A stretch of DNA of 64,000 nt from Arcicella sp040387735 (GCA_040387735.1 JAZKDE010000115.1:1-64000), one strand, 5' to 3'. Numbered from the stretch's first letter, positions 17,559-26,670 are shown. Notes: generated from the letters alone by a model not told the origin. Translations and numbers: made by a program.

Positions 17559-19052
17559 ATGAGCGTCAACAGCGATAAAGTGAAAATAATTTTCGGACTA
17601 AAAATTAGACAATTACGTCTTGATCGAAAACTCTCTTTGAGTGAAGTTTCGGAAAAGTCCAACCTTTCCATTTCTTATCTGAATGAAATAGAAAAAGGAA
17701 AAAAATATCCGAAAACGGAAAAAATAATGGCTCTTTCCGAAGCCTTTGAGGTTGATTATGATTCGTTGGTTTCTCTGAAATTAAGTAAGCAATTAGAGCC
17801 TATTGCTGAATTATTAAATTCAAATATCCTGACGGAGTTGCCTTTGGAGATTTTTGGTATCGAGCCTTCCGATTTTATCGAATTGATGTCCCAAGCTCCT
17901 GCTAAAATTTCGGCATTTATTAGTACGATTATTGAAATTAGTCGAAATTATGATATGCGGGTTGAGCAGTTCTACTTTTCAGTCTTGCGGTCGTACCAAG
18001 AAATGTATGATAACTACTTTGAGGATTTAGAACAGTCGGCCCAACAATTTCGGAAACTCTTTGAAATTGGTAATACTACCGCTCCCAATGAAAAATTATT
18101 GGCAGAAATCCTCGAAAACTTTTATGGTTATCATATAGAAGAGTTTTCAAAAGAAGAATTTCCCGATTTGGTAAGTATTCGCTCAATTTTTGACCCAAAA
18201 TCGTCTAAGTTGTTGATAAATAAAGATTTGAGTACTGAGCAAAAAACGTTTACCTACGGAAGAGAAATTGGGTATCAGTTTCTGCAACTCAAAAAGCGGT
18301 CTTATATCTCATCAGTTATTGAGGTTGAATCTTTTGAACAAGTTCTGAATAATTTCAGAGCTTCGTATTTTGCGGGAGCAGTTTTGATAAATAAAAATAT
18401 TCTGGTTGACCGTCTGACCTATTTCTTCGCTTCGCCCAAATGGGATTCGTCAATGTTGCTCAGTATTATGCGTTTATTTAGTGTAACGCCCGAAGTTTTT
18501 ATGCACCGTCTAACAAACATAATGACGAGTCATTTCAAGATTAAAAATCTGTTTTATCTGCGTTTTAATAATCAAGTCGATAATAGTTTATTTCATCTGA
18601 CCAAAGAAATGCACCTTACCAAGTTGCACACGCCGCACGGTACGGTTATGAACGAGCATTATTGTCGTCGGTGGATGTCATTGACTATTTTGAAAGATTT
18701 AGAAAATATCCAAAAGCAATCAGGGTATCGTTCCGAAGAAATATTGTGTAACGCACAGATTTCGGAATACATTGATACGGAAAATAATTACTTAGTGATT
18801 TGTCTGGCAAAACCATCTCCGCCAAACAAAAAAATGAATAGTAGTATTACGATTGGTTTTGCGATTGATGACAATTTAAAAAGCATTGTAAACTTTTTGA
18901 GTGACTCATCATTGACTCGTCGAAAAGTAAATGAAACTTGTGAACGTTGCGGATTAATGGATTGTCAGGAGAGAATGGTGGAACCAATTATTTTACAAAA
19001 ATATCAAGCAAGGCAAAAATTGAAAGAAGCAGTTGCGAAACTGACAATTTAA
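17559..19052 (+). CDS. ScfR/RamB-type transcriptional regulator (XRE + ImmA/IrrE-like + DUF2083)
   Basis: A 497-aa regulator of the short-chain fatty acyl (ScfR) family, whose known members (RamB, PrpR, MccR) control acetate, propionate or glyoxylate-shunt genes in response to acyl-CoA. The N-terminal XRE HTH is clear (residues about 8-65: IRQLRLDRKLSLSEVSEKS, LSISYLNEIEKGKKYPK). A central ImmA/IrrE-like region (about 185-255) has TYGREIGYQF where a peptidase would have HExxH, so it is probably a ligand-binding relic. The C-terminal DUF2083 part ends with the family Cys cluster ETCERCGLMDCQERM. It is divergent from aceB, and the operator-like repeat lies in front of aceB, pckA and its own gene. 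Whether it activates or represses cannot be seen. Confidence 0.88.
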   Translation: MSVNSDKVKIIFGLKIRQLRLDRKLSLSEVSEKSNLSISYLNEIEKGKKYPKTEKIMALSEAFEVDYDSLVSLKLSKQLEPIAELLNSNILTELPLEIFGIEPSDFIELMSQAPAKISAFISTIIEISRNYDMRVEQFYFSVLRSYQEMYDNYFEDLEQSAQQFRKLFEIGNTTAPNEKLLAEILENFYGYHIEEFSKEEFPDLVSIRSIFDPKSSKLLINKDLSTEQKTFTYGREIGYQFLQLKKRSYISSVIEVESFEQVLNNFRASYFAGAVLINKNILVDRLTYFFASPKWDSSMLLSIMRLFSVTPEVFMHRLTNIMTSHFKIKNLFYLRFNNQVDNSLFHLTKEMHLTKLHTPHGTVMNEHYCRRWMSLTILKDLENIQKQSGYRSEEILCNAQISEYIDTENNYLVICLAKPSPPNKKMNSSITIGFAIDDNLKSIVNFLSDSSLTRRKVNETCERCGLMDCQERMVEPIILQKYQARQKLKEAVAKLTI

Positions 19053-19250
19053 TCTTGGATAAATGCAATGGTTTGTAGTTGTAGTTGTACAAAACGAATA
19101 ATATTTGGCTTATTTTTGGTTTACAGAATTTTATTTTGAAAAATTAGTGTTTGTCATACTTAAAGTATCAATATTTTTTGTTTTAAGTAGTTATTGTTTT
19201 GTTGCTTATTTAATATAGATTTGCTAAATATACTATATCACATTATTTAT

Positions 19251-19670
19251 ATGAAAAATCCTAATTGTCCACGTTGTGATGGTAATAATATAACAAAAAG
19301 TGGTGTTATCAATGAAAAACAACGCTTTAAATGTAAAGACTGTAATTATAATTTTACCGTCGAGAAGTTGGGTAAAGGTATCTCAACTTATTACGTAATT
19401 AAGGCTTTACAGTTGTACATTGAAGGAGTCAGTTACCGTGAAATAGAACGTCTTTTGGGGGTTTCACACGTGTCAGTGATGAATTGGGTGAAGAAATACC
19501 AGATTAAAATCCCTAAAAATTCGGAGTATTATCCTACTTATAAAATCATGAATCACAGGGAATTAGTGGCTTTTTATACAGATAGAGAAAATCTTCGTGA
19601 TGCTGGTATGATTGTAACGGAACTGGGTGATAAGTTTATGCTCATTAAATGGGAGCGTTTGAAGCACTAA
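19251..19670 (+). CDS. IS1 InsA-like zinc-ribbon/HTH protein, probably domesticated regulator
   Basis: Start set at ATG 19251 (MKNPNCPRCDGNN), since the Cys cluster begins there; 19 upstream codons are untypical. The 139-aa protein has a zinc ribbon (C6-P-R-C9 and C28-K-D-C31), then a helix-turn-helix (about 58-82: VSYREIERLLGVSHVSVMNW) as in the InsA N-terminal half of IS1-family transposases. It then has a C-terminal segment of about 50 residues (NSEYYPTYKIMNHRELVAFY onward) unlike InsB. No DDE domain, no second transposase ORF and no terminal inverted repeats were seen. It sits between the ScfR-type regulator and the porin/MFS genes and ends at a good terminator, which fits a captured DNA-binding protein. 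The regulatory role is inference. Confidence 0.68.
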   Translation: MKNPNCPRCDGNNITKSGVINEKQRFKCKDCNYNFTVEKLGKGISTYYVIKALQLYIEGVSYREIERLLGVSHVSVMNWVKKYQIKIPKNSEYYPTYKIMNHRELVAFYTDRENLRDAGMIVTELGDKFMLIKWERLKH

Positions 19671-19740
19671 TAAAATTGCCTTCCTCACGAATATCCGTCC
19701 TGATGAAGTTCTTAAAGGTATTTTGTTTGAATAATTAATT

Positions 19741-19797
19741 AAAACTATACATATATAGCAAGACTATACCATTGCTATTGACAGTATAGTTTTTTTT
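19741..19797 (+). terminator. Terminator with nested hairpin
   Basis: Outer stem AAAACTATAC / GTATAGTTTT encloses an inner ATAGCAA / TTGCTAT, followed by a run of T. It closes the InsA-like gene, so the porin downstream is transcribed from its own promoter. Confidence 0.8.
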
Positions 19798-19815
19798 GTG
19801 ACCTTTGAATCATGA

Positions 19816-19844
19816 TTGTACAAAAAAGAGATTTTTTAGTACAA
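19816..19844 (+). promoter_or_regulatory. Inverted repeat upstream of the porin gene
   Basis: TTGTACAAAAAA-GAGA-TTTTTT-A-GTACAA, 40 bp before the porin ATG. The palindrome TTGTACAA also occurs at 19085-19092, upstream of the InsA-like gene. It is a possible operator or 5'-leader hairpin; the word is short and AT-rich, so chance is possible. Confidence 0.4.
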
Positions 19845-19883
19845 AATTATAACAAAACAAAACCATAAGAAACCATTAGTATC

Positions 19884-21380
19884 ATGAAGAAATTATTACT
19901 CTGTCTGTTGGGCGGAGTGTTGGCTAATAGCCAAATTTTCGCCCAACAAGCACCAGCAACCACCAGTACAAGTACAACAACTGCTACTCCAGCTCCTGCA
20001 CCACCCGCAGAACAAAAAGTGACAGTTTACGGATTTTTGAGAAATGATATTTACTATAATTCTCGGAGAAATCTGGATTTGAGAGATGGCGTTTTGGATG
20101 TGTATCCATCGGATGCGACTAATCTTCCGACAAGAACTGGAACATCGTTGACCCCAAATGGAAATGATGATGCCAATGCAATTCCACAATTGGGATATTC
20201 AGCAATTGTTACACGCTTGGGAGTAAGAATGGGAGGCATAACTGCTTTTGGAGCTAAAATCTCTGGTACTTTAGAAACGGACTTTTTCGGAATTACCAAC
20301 GGTGCCGCCACTGCTCCAGCAGGAGCTTCGGGGGGAGGAACTGAAAATTTATTAAGACTTCGTCATGCGTTTGTTTCAATGGATTGGACGAAAAATCAAT
20401 TAATGGTTGGACAATATTGGAATCCGAATTTTATTCCAAAGTGTTTTCCAGGAACTGCTAATTTTAGCACAGGAATTCCTTTTAATCCATTTTCATTCGT
20501 TCCACAGGTTCGTTTGACGCACAAATTGGGAAAAGAAGTATCATTAATGGGAATGATTTTCGGCTATGATTTGGCTGGTTTTAGTCCAGCAGGAACATTA
20601 TCATCGGGTACGGGTGTAGATGCTCAGAAATTCGCTTCAACTCCTGCTTTTGCAACGCAACTTGGTTTTGAAAACAAGAAGTTTTTAGCTTCAGTTGGAC
20701 TTGAAGGAAATACGATTAGACCAAAAATTATTGATACTCAGAATACAACAACGGGTGTTTATGGTGGAACAGGTGCTGGTAATGTTCAGAAAAATATCGC
20801 TTCTAATTTGTTCACACTTAATTTATTAGCTTACGCAAAATTAACAACTGATAAAGCGACAGTGAAATTTCATACTACTTACGGACAAAGCTATACGCAA
20901 TATGTTGGAATGGGTGGTTTTGCAGAATACAGAGATGCAACAACGGGCGAATGGAAATATGAAGCTCAAAATCAGTTGAATATGTGGGGAGAATTTATCT
21001 CTACGGTTTCTAAGAAAATACAACCTGCTATTTTTATTGGTTATTTGCAAAACTTAGGATTGGCTAATCCAATTAATCAAGCAAATGTAAAGGCGGGAAC
21101 TTTAGCATTTCAAGGCCGAGGAATTAGTACAGCAACTGGTCGTACGTTTGATAATATGTTAAGAATTACCCCAAGAATTGATTTTTATTCAGGGAAAATG
21201 AAATTCGCACTTGAATATGAATTATCAATGATGAAGTGGGCAGATATCGACGGAACAGTTCCAAATGCAGACGGTTCTTTACCAGCGACTATTTCATTTA
21301 AAGCGGGTACTGGTACTTTAGCCAGAGCTTTTGATGCAACCAACAATCGTATTTCAGCCGTAATGGTTTATAATTTTTAG
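19884..21380 (+). CDS. DcaP-like outer membrane porin
   Basis: A 498-aa protein with a signal peptide (MKKLLLCLLGGVLANSQIFA), a Thr/Ala/Pro-rich linker (about 22-43) and then a beta-barrel beginning VTVYGFLRNDIYYNSR. Alternating amphipathic strands run to the C-terminus, which ends in aromatic ISAVMVYNF as outer membrane barrels do. The N-terminal VYG(F/Y) and RLGVRMGG resemble DcaP-like trimeric porins for dicarboxylates or other small acids. It lies directly upstream of an MFS acid transporter, so it most likely lets organic acids through the outer membrane. Substrate is inferred from context. Confidence 0.75.
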   Translation: MKKLLLCLLGGVLANSQIFAQQAPATTSTSTTTATPAPAPPAEQKVTVYGFLRNDIYYNSRRNLDLRDGVLDVYPSDATNLPTRTGTSLTPNGNDDANAIPQLGYSAIVTRLGVRMGGITAFGAKISGTLETDFFGITNGAATAPAGASGGGTENLLRLRHAFVSMDWTKNQLMVGQYWNPNFIPKCFPGTANFSTGIPFNPFSFVPQVRLTHKLGKEVSLMGMIFGYDLAGFSPAGTLSSGTGVDAQKFASTPAFATQLGFENKKFLASVGLEGNTIRPKIIDTQNTTTGVYGGTGAGNVQKNIASNLFTLNLLAYAKLTTDKATVKFHTTYGQSYTQYVGMGGFAEYRDATTGEWKYEAQNQLNMWGEFISTVSKKIQPAIFIGYLQNLGLANPINQANVKAGTLAFQGRGISTATGRTFDNMLRITPRIDFYSGKMKFALEYELSMMKWADIDGTVPNADGSLPATISFKAGTGTLARAFDATNNRISAVMVYNF

Positions 21381-21507
21381 AATAACAGAAATGAGATTTG
21401 AGCAATAAGTTTCTATTATTTACAGGAAAGAAAACTGTTTCTCAAGTCTCATTGCTTAGCAATTTGCAATCACTAAAAAATCACTCAAATAACCCCTTTT
21501 TACTGTT

Positions 21508-23085
21508 ATGTCAACACAAATAGAAAAAACTTCGACCAAAGGATTAGCTGCCATCATTGGGGCATCTTCGGTGGGAACACTCATCGAATGGTACGATTTT
21601 TACATTTTTGGAAGTTTAGCCACTATTATTTCCACACAATTTTTCCCGAAAGATAACCCTACTGCGGCTTTTCTTTCAACATTAGCAACTTTTGCCGCAG
21701 GTTTTGTAGTACGTCCTTTCGGGGCATTATTCTTTGGTCGTCTCGGCGATTTAATTGGTAGAAAATATACTTTCATGGTGACGCTTGTGTTGATGGGAGG
21801 AGCTACTTTTGCCATTGGTTTAGTACCAAAATATGAGACGATTGGTTTCTTTGCCCCGTTAATTGTATTGGTTTTGAGATTATTACAAGGCCTTGCACTT
21901 GGTGGTGAATACGGTGGTGCAGCTACTTACGTGGCAGAACACTCGCCAGCAGGACAACGTGGTTTCTGGACTTCTTGGATTCAGATTACGGCAACCGCAG
22001 GTTTATTCATTTCATTAGGTGTTATTTTGGTAACAAAAAACTCAATGGAAAAAACTGCTTGGGAAGATTGGGGATGGAGAATTCCATTCTTGGTGTCAAT
22101 CATAATGGTTTACGTGTCAGTATTGATTCGTAAGAATATGTCGGAATCTCCGCTATTTGCTAAAGCTAAAGCGGAAGGTAAGACTTCAACTAATCCATTA
22201 AAAGAATCTTTTGGTAATAAATTGAACTTCAAATTTGTATTGTTAGCTTTATTTGGAGCAACAATGGGACAAGGGGTTGTTTGGTATACGGGGCAATTTT
22301 ACGCTCAGACGTTCTTGTTGAAAATCATGAATATTGATTTTGACCAAGCCAATACTTTATTAATTGTAGCTTTGATGATGGGTACTCCGTTCTTTGTATT
22401 ATTTGGTTGGTTATCGGATAAAGTGGGTCGTAAACCAATTATGTTAGCGGGTATGTTATTAGCGGTTATTTGTTATCGTCCGATTTATGAGAAAATGTAT
22501 CAGACTTCAAACTTGAAAAACAAGGAAGAAATTGTTGCAGAAACGAAAGTTGAAACGAAGAAAGAATTAGCACCAAAATCAACTACGGATTCTTTAATTA
22601 CGACTACGACGAACAAATCTTACGTTGACGGAACTACTTATAAAGAAGTTAAGAAAGTGACAATCGTTGCGGGTAAAGCAGAAGCGGACCAACCAAAACC
22701 AGATATTACTAAAACAGTAAAAATCAATGATTCTGATAGATGGACTTTGATTATGATGGTATTTATTCAATTGATTTTCGTAACAATGGCTTATGGTCCA
22801 ATTGCAGCGTTCTTAGTTGAAATGTTCCCAGTAAAAATTCGTTATACATCAATGTCATTACCATATCACATTGGTAACGGTATATTCGGTGGATTGATGC
22901 CAGCTATTGCAACGTATTTAGTAACGACTGCGAAAGATGCGAATACAGTGGCTGAAAAAGCAGGTCAAGCTGTGGTAAATGCACAACCATATTTGGAAGG
23001 TTTAAAATACCCAATGATTGTAGCGGCTATCTGTTTTGTTATTGGATTAATCTATATTAAAGAAGATAGAAGTATTAGAGACTAA
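21508..23085 (+). CDS. MFS transporter, metabolite:H+ symporter (MHS) family
   Basis: A 525-aa inner membrane permease. The N-terminal IGASSVGTLIEWYDFYIFG, then AAGFVVRPFGALFFGRLGD and GRKYTFMVTL, and RLLQGLALGGEYGGAATYVAEH, are the signature of the MHS family (KgtP, ProP, ShiA), which move dicarboxylates, propionate or similar compounds with protons. Twelve membrane segments are expected. About 80 hydrophilic residues (about 331-411, rich in Lys, Thr and Glu) are inserted after the segment ending YRPIYEKMYQ, before the last helices; this is longer than in the proteobacterial members. Between the porin and DUF6814; probably an acetate, propionate or dicarboxylate importer. Confidence 0.85.
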   Translation: MSTQIEKTSTKGLAAIIGASSVGTLIEWYDFYIFGSLATIISTQFFPKDNPTAAFLSTLATFAAGFVVRPFGALFFGRLGDLIGRKYTFMVTLVLMGGATFAIGLVPKYETIGFFAPLIVLVLRLLQGLALGGEYGGAATYVAEHSPAGQRGFWTSWIQITATAGLFISLGVILVTKNSMEKTAWEDWGWRIPFLVSIIMVYVSVLIRKNMSESPLFAKAKAEGKTSTNPLKESFGNKLNFKFVLLALFGATMGQGVVWYTGQFYAQTFLLKIMNIDFDQANTLLIVALMMGTPFFVLFGWLSDKVGRKPIMLAGMLLAVICYRPIYEKMYQTSNLKNKEEIVAETKVETKKELAPKSTTDSLITTTTNKSYVDGTTYKEVKKVTIVAGKAEADQPKPDITKTVKINDSDRWTLIMMVFIQLIFVTMAYGPIAAFLVEMFPVKIRYTSMSLPYHIGNGIFGGLMPAIATYLVTTAKDANTVAEKAGQAVVNAQPYLEGLKYPMIVAAICFVIGLIYIKEDRSIRD

Positions 23086-23195
23086 AATTAAATTTAGTGA
23101 TTGAGTAAATTGAGATTTAGTGATTAACATTACTGAGTATTTAAAGTCTAACTCAATTATTTTAAACGCAAATAAAATTACAATTTTTGAACTCA

Positions 23196-23242
23196 ACTAT
23201 CTGAAAGTCAATTTTTTTAAAACTTAAAGCCTTTCAGATAGT
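23196..23242 (+). promoter_or_regulatory. 12-bp inverted repeat before the DUF6814 gene
   Basis: ACTATCTGAAAG (23196-23207) and its perfect complement CTTTCAGATAGT (23231-23242), ending 15 bp before the ATG. A hairpin in the mRNA leader would lie next to the ribosome binding site. A terminator/attenuator for MFS read-through or a protein site are both possible. Confidence 0.55.
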
Positions 23243-23257
23243 AAAACATACAAGAAA

Positions 23258-23482
23258 ATGAACGGAATCAAAAAAATATTAGGAGTAGTTTGGATACTCT
23301 TGGCTTTAGCTACTGCTTATTTCGGTATTGCGGTATTGGGCCTTCCAAAATTTGCCTCTGGCAAGCAAGAAGACTTGGTATTTGGTATCATCATCATGCT
23401 TGTTCTTACGCCCATCATCACGGGTGGCTTGTTGATTTTTGGTCGTTATGCTCTTTCAGGAGAGTACGATACTGAAAATTAA
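23258..23482 (+). CDS. DUF6814 small membrane protein
   Basis: A 74-aa protein with two hydrophobic helices (about 6-29 and 41-66) joined by a short polar loop (LPKFASGKQEDL). It matches the DUF6814 pattern seen in Bacteroidota next to MHS-type transporters. Probably an accessory or small subunit of the neighbouring MFS permease; its function is not established. An overlapping 61-aa frame at 23290 is only a shadow. Confidence 0.75.
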   Translation: MNGIKKILGVVWILLALATAYFGIAVLGLPKFASGKQEDLVFGIIIMLVLTPIITGGLLIFGRYALSGEYDTEN

Positions 23483-23763
23483 TAAAAATACTGAAACATA
23501 GTTTTAGGGATAGATGAGTTGAGTAAAATATGCCACAGAAATCTTTGAGAAATCAGGGTTCTTGGCATATTTTCTTTTTAGCTATATATTCTTAGCAAAT
23601 ATAGTCGCTTGAATATGAAAATAGTATCAAAAAATAGCTAAATTGTTATAAAATAGAAATGTGGGTTATAAGAAAATAAGAGAGTAATAGAAACGATTAT
23701 TTTACGTCCATTTGCCTTAAAGCATATATTTTAAATCTCACAGTTTATCGCAAATTCAAATGT

Positions 23764-23967
23764 ATGAAAGACCAGAAATTATTGATAGTGAGTGGATTAT
23801 TCTTGATACTTTTTAATTTTCCCGTACTGTCAATATTTAATAATGGCGGTACTATCAACGGAATACCTTCGCTATATCTTTATATTTTCGTGGTTTGGGT
23901 TTTGCTGATTGCGACCATTTTTAGAGTGATTAAAAAAGAAAGTAAAGAAAACCAAAAAGATGAATAG
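23764..23967 (+). CDS. Small two-helix membrane protein preceding the SSS kinase
   Basis: A 67-aa protein with two membrane helices (about 6-25 and 37-57) and a basic/acidic tail (KKESKENQKDE). Its last 8 bp overlap the start of the SSS-histidine kinase gene, showing translational coupling. By position and shape it resembles the small partners of sodium:solute symporters (DUF485/YjcH with ActP, DUF4212 with other SSS proteins), although I see no clear sequence match. Most likely it assembles with the symporter domain of the kinase. The 281 bp upstream (23483-23763) hold only AT-rich DNA with a presumed promoter. Confidence 0.7.
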   Translation: MKDQKLLIVSGLFLILFNFPVLSIFNNGGTINGIPSLYLYIFVVWVLLIATIFRVIKKESKENQKDE

Positions 23968-26668
23968 CGTTGTATTAATAATGGTCTCTTTGCTTTATCT
24001 GGCATTCCTTTTTGGAGTTGCATATTGGGCAGAAAAACAGTCTGAAAAAGGGAAAAGTTTAGTCACGAACCCATACATTTATGCCTTATCGTTAGCGGTT
24101 TATTGTACCGCTTGGACGTTTTATGGTTCGGTTGGTAGAGCAGTCAGTAATGGGATTGAATTTTTAGCCGTTTTCGTTGGTCCAACCATTATGATGCCGC
24201 TTTGGTGGATTGTTTTGCGGAAAATTATCAGAATTTGTAAAGTCCAAAGAATCACTTCAATCGCCGATTTTATTTCTTCAAGATACGGGAAAAGTGCAAC
24301 CTTGGGCGTATTAGTAACGCTGGTTTGTATTTTAGGCGTTTTGCCATACATTGCCATTCAACTAAAGGCGATTTCAAGTAGCTTTTTGATTGTTGCACGT
24401 TCATCAGGTGACCAAAATGCGGATAAACTTTTTTGGGGAGATTTGGCATTTTACATCGCAGTTGTCTTGTCCGTTTTTACAATAATTTTTGGAACTCGAA
24501 AAATTGATTCAACTGAACGCCACGAAGGAATGGTAACTGCCATTGCGGCCGAATCAATCATTAAATTGATGGCTTTTGTAACGACAGGAATCTTCGTGAC
24601 ATACATCATTTTCGACGGTTTTGGGGATATTTTTCAGAAAGCCTACCAAATTCCAGATTTGCGAAAAACGTTTATTTTTAATAATGATGGCGATTTTTCG
24701 GGATGGTTTTGGCACATTTTTCTTTCTATGGCTGCTGTTATGTTTTTACCCCGTCAATTTCAAGTTGCTGTGGTAGAAAATGTAAACGAAAAACACCTCA
24801 ATAAGGCGATGTGGTTGTTTCCGTTGTATATGTTGCTGATTAATATTTTTGTAATCCCAACGGCTTTGGGTGGTGAATTGATTTTCTCGAACCACACCGT
24901 AAATCCAGATAATTATGTGTTGGCCATTCCGCTAAAATACAACCAAAAGTTTCTTACATTATTTACTTACATTGGTGGTTTTTCTGCCGCTACAAGTATG
25001 ATTATCGTAGAGACAATTGCTCTCAGTGTGATGATTTCCAATAACTTAGTGATGCCGGTAGTTTTGAAAAGTAAACGGATGCAAGAACGTTTTAAAGGTA
25101 ATTTAAGCAATTTGGTTAATAATATTCGTCGTACTTCCATCGTCCTGATTATCCTTTTGGCGTATTTATATTACAAAACTATTGCCGAACATTATTCATT
25201 GGTTTCTATCGGAATGGTTTCGTTTACCGCCGTAATACAATTTACGCCTGCCATTATTGGGGGGATTTTCTGGAAGGGAGGTAATCGAAAAGGGGCATTA
25301 ATTGGTTTGATTGTTGGGTCGTTGATTTGGTTTTTTACACTCGTATTGCCTTCGATGGTTGGAGCGGGGATTTTTCCAAAGTCGATCATTGATAATGGTT
25401 TGTTTGGAATTGAGGTTTTGAAACCGTTTTCGCTTTTTGGTTTAAAAGGTATGGATAATGTTTCACACGGAATGTTTTGGAGTTTGTTGTTCAATCTAAG
25501 TTGTTATTTATATTTTTCTCTTAACAGTAAAGAGTCATCCATTGAACACAATCAGGCGGTAATTTTTGTTGATATTTTTAAATATTCTGAGCAATTAGAA
25601 ACCTCTTCAATTTGGCGAGGAACAGCTTATGTGGCTGATATTCAGATACTTTTAAATAATTTCTTTGGAGAAAAACGTTCGGATAAAATATTAAAACTCT
25701 TCGCTCAGAAACACAGAATAAATTTAAATAGTGAAAAAGCCGACCCTCTTTTAGTAACCTATGCCGAAAAACTTTTGGCTGGTGTAGTCGGAACGGCTTC
25801 GGCTCGAATTATGATTTCTTCGGTTTCAAAAGAAGAAAAAATTTCAACTGAAGAAGTAATTAGTATTTTGAAATCGTCGCAAGAGTTATTGTCAGCCAAT
25901 AAAAGTTTGAAGAGAAAATCGGTCGAATTAGAAAGAGCGACTTCTGAATTAAAAGATGCCAACGAAATTCTTAAAAGAACCGATAAACTGAAAGATGATT
26001 TTCTCTCGACTGTTGCTCACGAAATTCGTACTCCGCTGACATCAATTAGAGCTTTATCCGAAATTGTTTACGATAATCCAGATATGGAAATTGAAGAACG
26101 AGAACATTTTTTGGGAACGGTTGTCAAAGAATCTGACCGATTAAGTAGGTTGATAAATCAAGTGTTAGATTTAGAAAAATACGAGTCGGGCAAACAGAAG
26201 TTAGTTAAAGAGGAAGTTGATATGCAGGATATTATCAAAGATTCGATTGATACTTTATTCCAACAAATGAAAGAAAAAGGAATCAAAATTGTATTTATTC
26301 CTGATCGTTTTGCTCCCAGATTTGAGGCTGACCGAGATAAATTAGTGCAAGTGGTAGTCAATCTTTTATCCAATGCCATTAAATTTTGTGAACCTCAAAA
26401 AGGAGAAATAATCATCGCAACGCATTATGTGGAAGGTTGTATTTACACAAGCGTACAGGATAATGGCGTTGGAATTGATAAAAATTACCAGCGATTGATT
26501 TTTGATAAATTTTTCCAAGCCGAAGACCAAACTATCAAAAAACCGAAAGGTAGTGGTTTAGGTTTGGCAATTTCTAAGAAAATCATCGAGCTTCATAATG
26601 GTCAAATTTGGGTAGAAAGTGAAGTCAAAAGAGGGTCAAAATTTACATTTATGATTTCAGTGGTGTAG
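23960..26668 (+). CDS. CrbS-like sensor kinase: sodium/solute symporter + STAC + histidine kinase
   Basis: A 902-aa fusion. Residues 1 to about 500 form a multi-helix sodium:solute symporter (SSS) domain (YALSLAVYCTAWTFYGSVG, SIADFISSRYGKS). Residues about 520-645 have the STAC-like segment (AEKLLAGVVGTASARIMISS, EEVISILKSSQEL), then a coiled coil (about 645-680). The kinase core has the H-box LSTVAHEIRTPLTS (His687), N-box NLLSNAIKF, and ATP boxes DNGVGI and GSGLGLAISKKIIELHNG. CrbS in Vibrio and Pseudomonas has this order and controls acs expression; here acyl-CoA synthetase genes follow. The N-terminal domain may sense or transport an organic acid. The gene overlaps the 67-aa membrane protein by 8 bp. 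Confidence 0.9.
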   Translation: MNSVVLIMVSLLYLAFLFGVAYWAEKQSEKGKSLVTNPYIYALSLAVYCTAWTFYGSVGRAVSNGIEFLAVFVGPTIMMPLWWIVLRKIIRICKVQRITSIADFISSRYGKSATLGVLVTLVCILGVLPYIAIQLKAISSSFLIVARSSGDQNADKLFWGDLAFYIAVVLSVFTIIFGTRKIDSTERHEGMVTAIAAESIIKLMAFVTTGIFVTYIIFDGFGDIFQKAYQIPDLRKTFIFNNDGDFSGWFWHIFLSMAAVMFLPRQFQVAVVENVNEKHLNKAMWLFPLYMLLINIFVIPTALGGELIFSNHTVNPDNYVLAIPLKYNQKFLTLFTYIGGFSAATSMIIVETIALSVMISNNLVMPVVLKSKRMQERFKGNLSNLVNNIRRTSIVLIILLAYLYYKTIAEHYSLVSIGMVSFTAVIQFTPAIIGGIFWKGGNRKGALIGLIVGSLIWFFTLVLPSMVGAGIFPKSIIDNGLFGIEVLKPFSLFGLKGMDNVSHGMFWSLLFNLSCYLYFSLNSKESSIEHNQAVIFVDIFKYSEQLETSSIWRGTAYVADIQILLNNFFGEKRSDKILKLFAQKHRINLNSEKADPLLVTYAEKLLAGVVGTASARIMISSVSKEEKISTEEVISILKSSQELLSANKSLKRKSVELERATSELKDANEILKRTDKLKDDFLSTVAHEIRTPLTSIRALSEIVYDNPDMEIEEREHFLGTVVKESDRLSRLINQVLDLEKYESGKQKLVKEEVDMQDIIKDSIDTLFQQMKEKGIKIVFIPDRFAPRFEADRDKLVQVVVNLLSNAIKFCEPQKGEIIIATHYVEGCIYTSVQDNGVGIDKNYQRLIFDKFFQAEDQTIKKPKGSGLGLAISKKIIELHNGQIWVESEVKRGSKFTFMISVV

Positions 26669-26670
26669 CT

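Noticed and set aside
19251..19670. Active IS1-family insertion sequence
   Set aside because: Only an InsA-like N-terminal part is present, with no InsB/DDE part, no terminal inverted repeats and no target duplication seen.
23290..23475. 61-aa ORF overlapping DUF6814
   Set aside because: Different frame of a well-supported gene, unlikely composition (Cys/His-rich), no ribosome binding site of its own.
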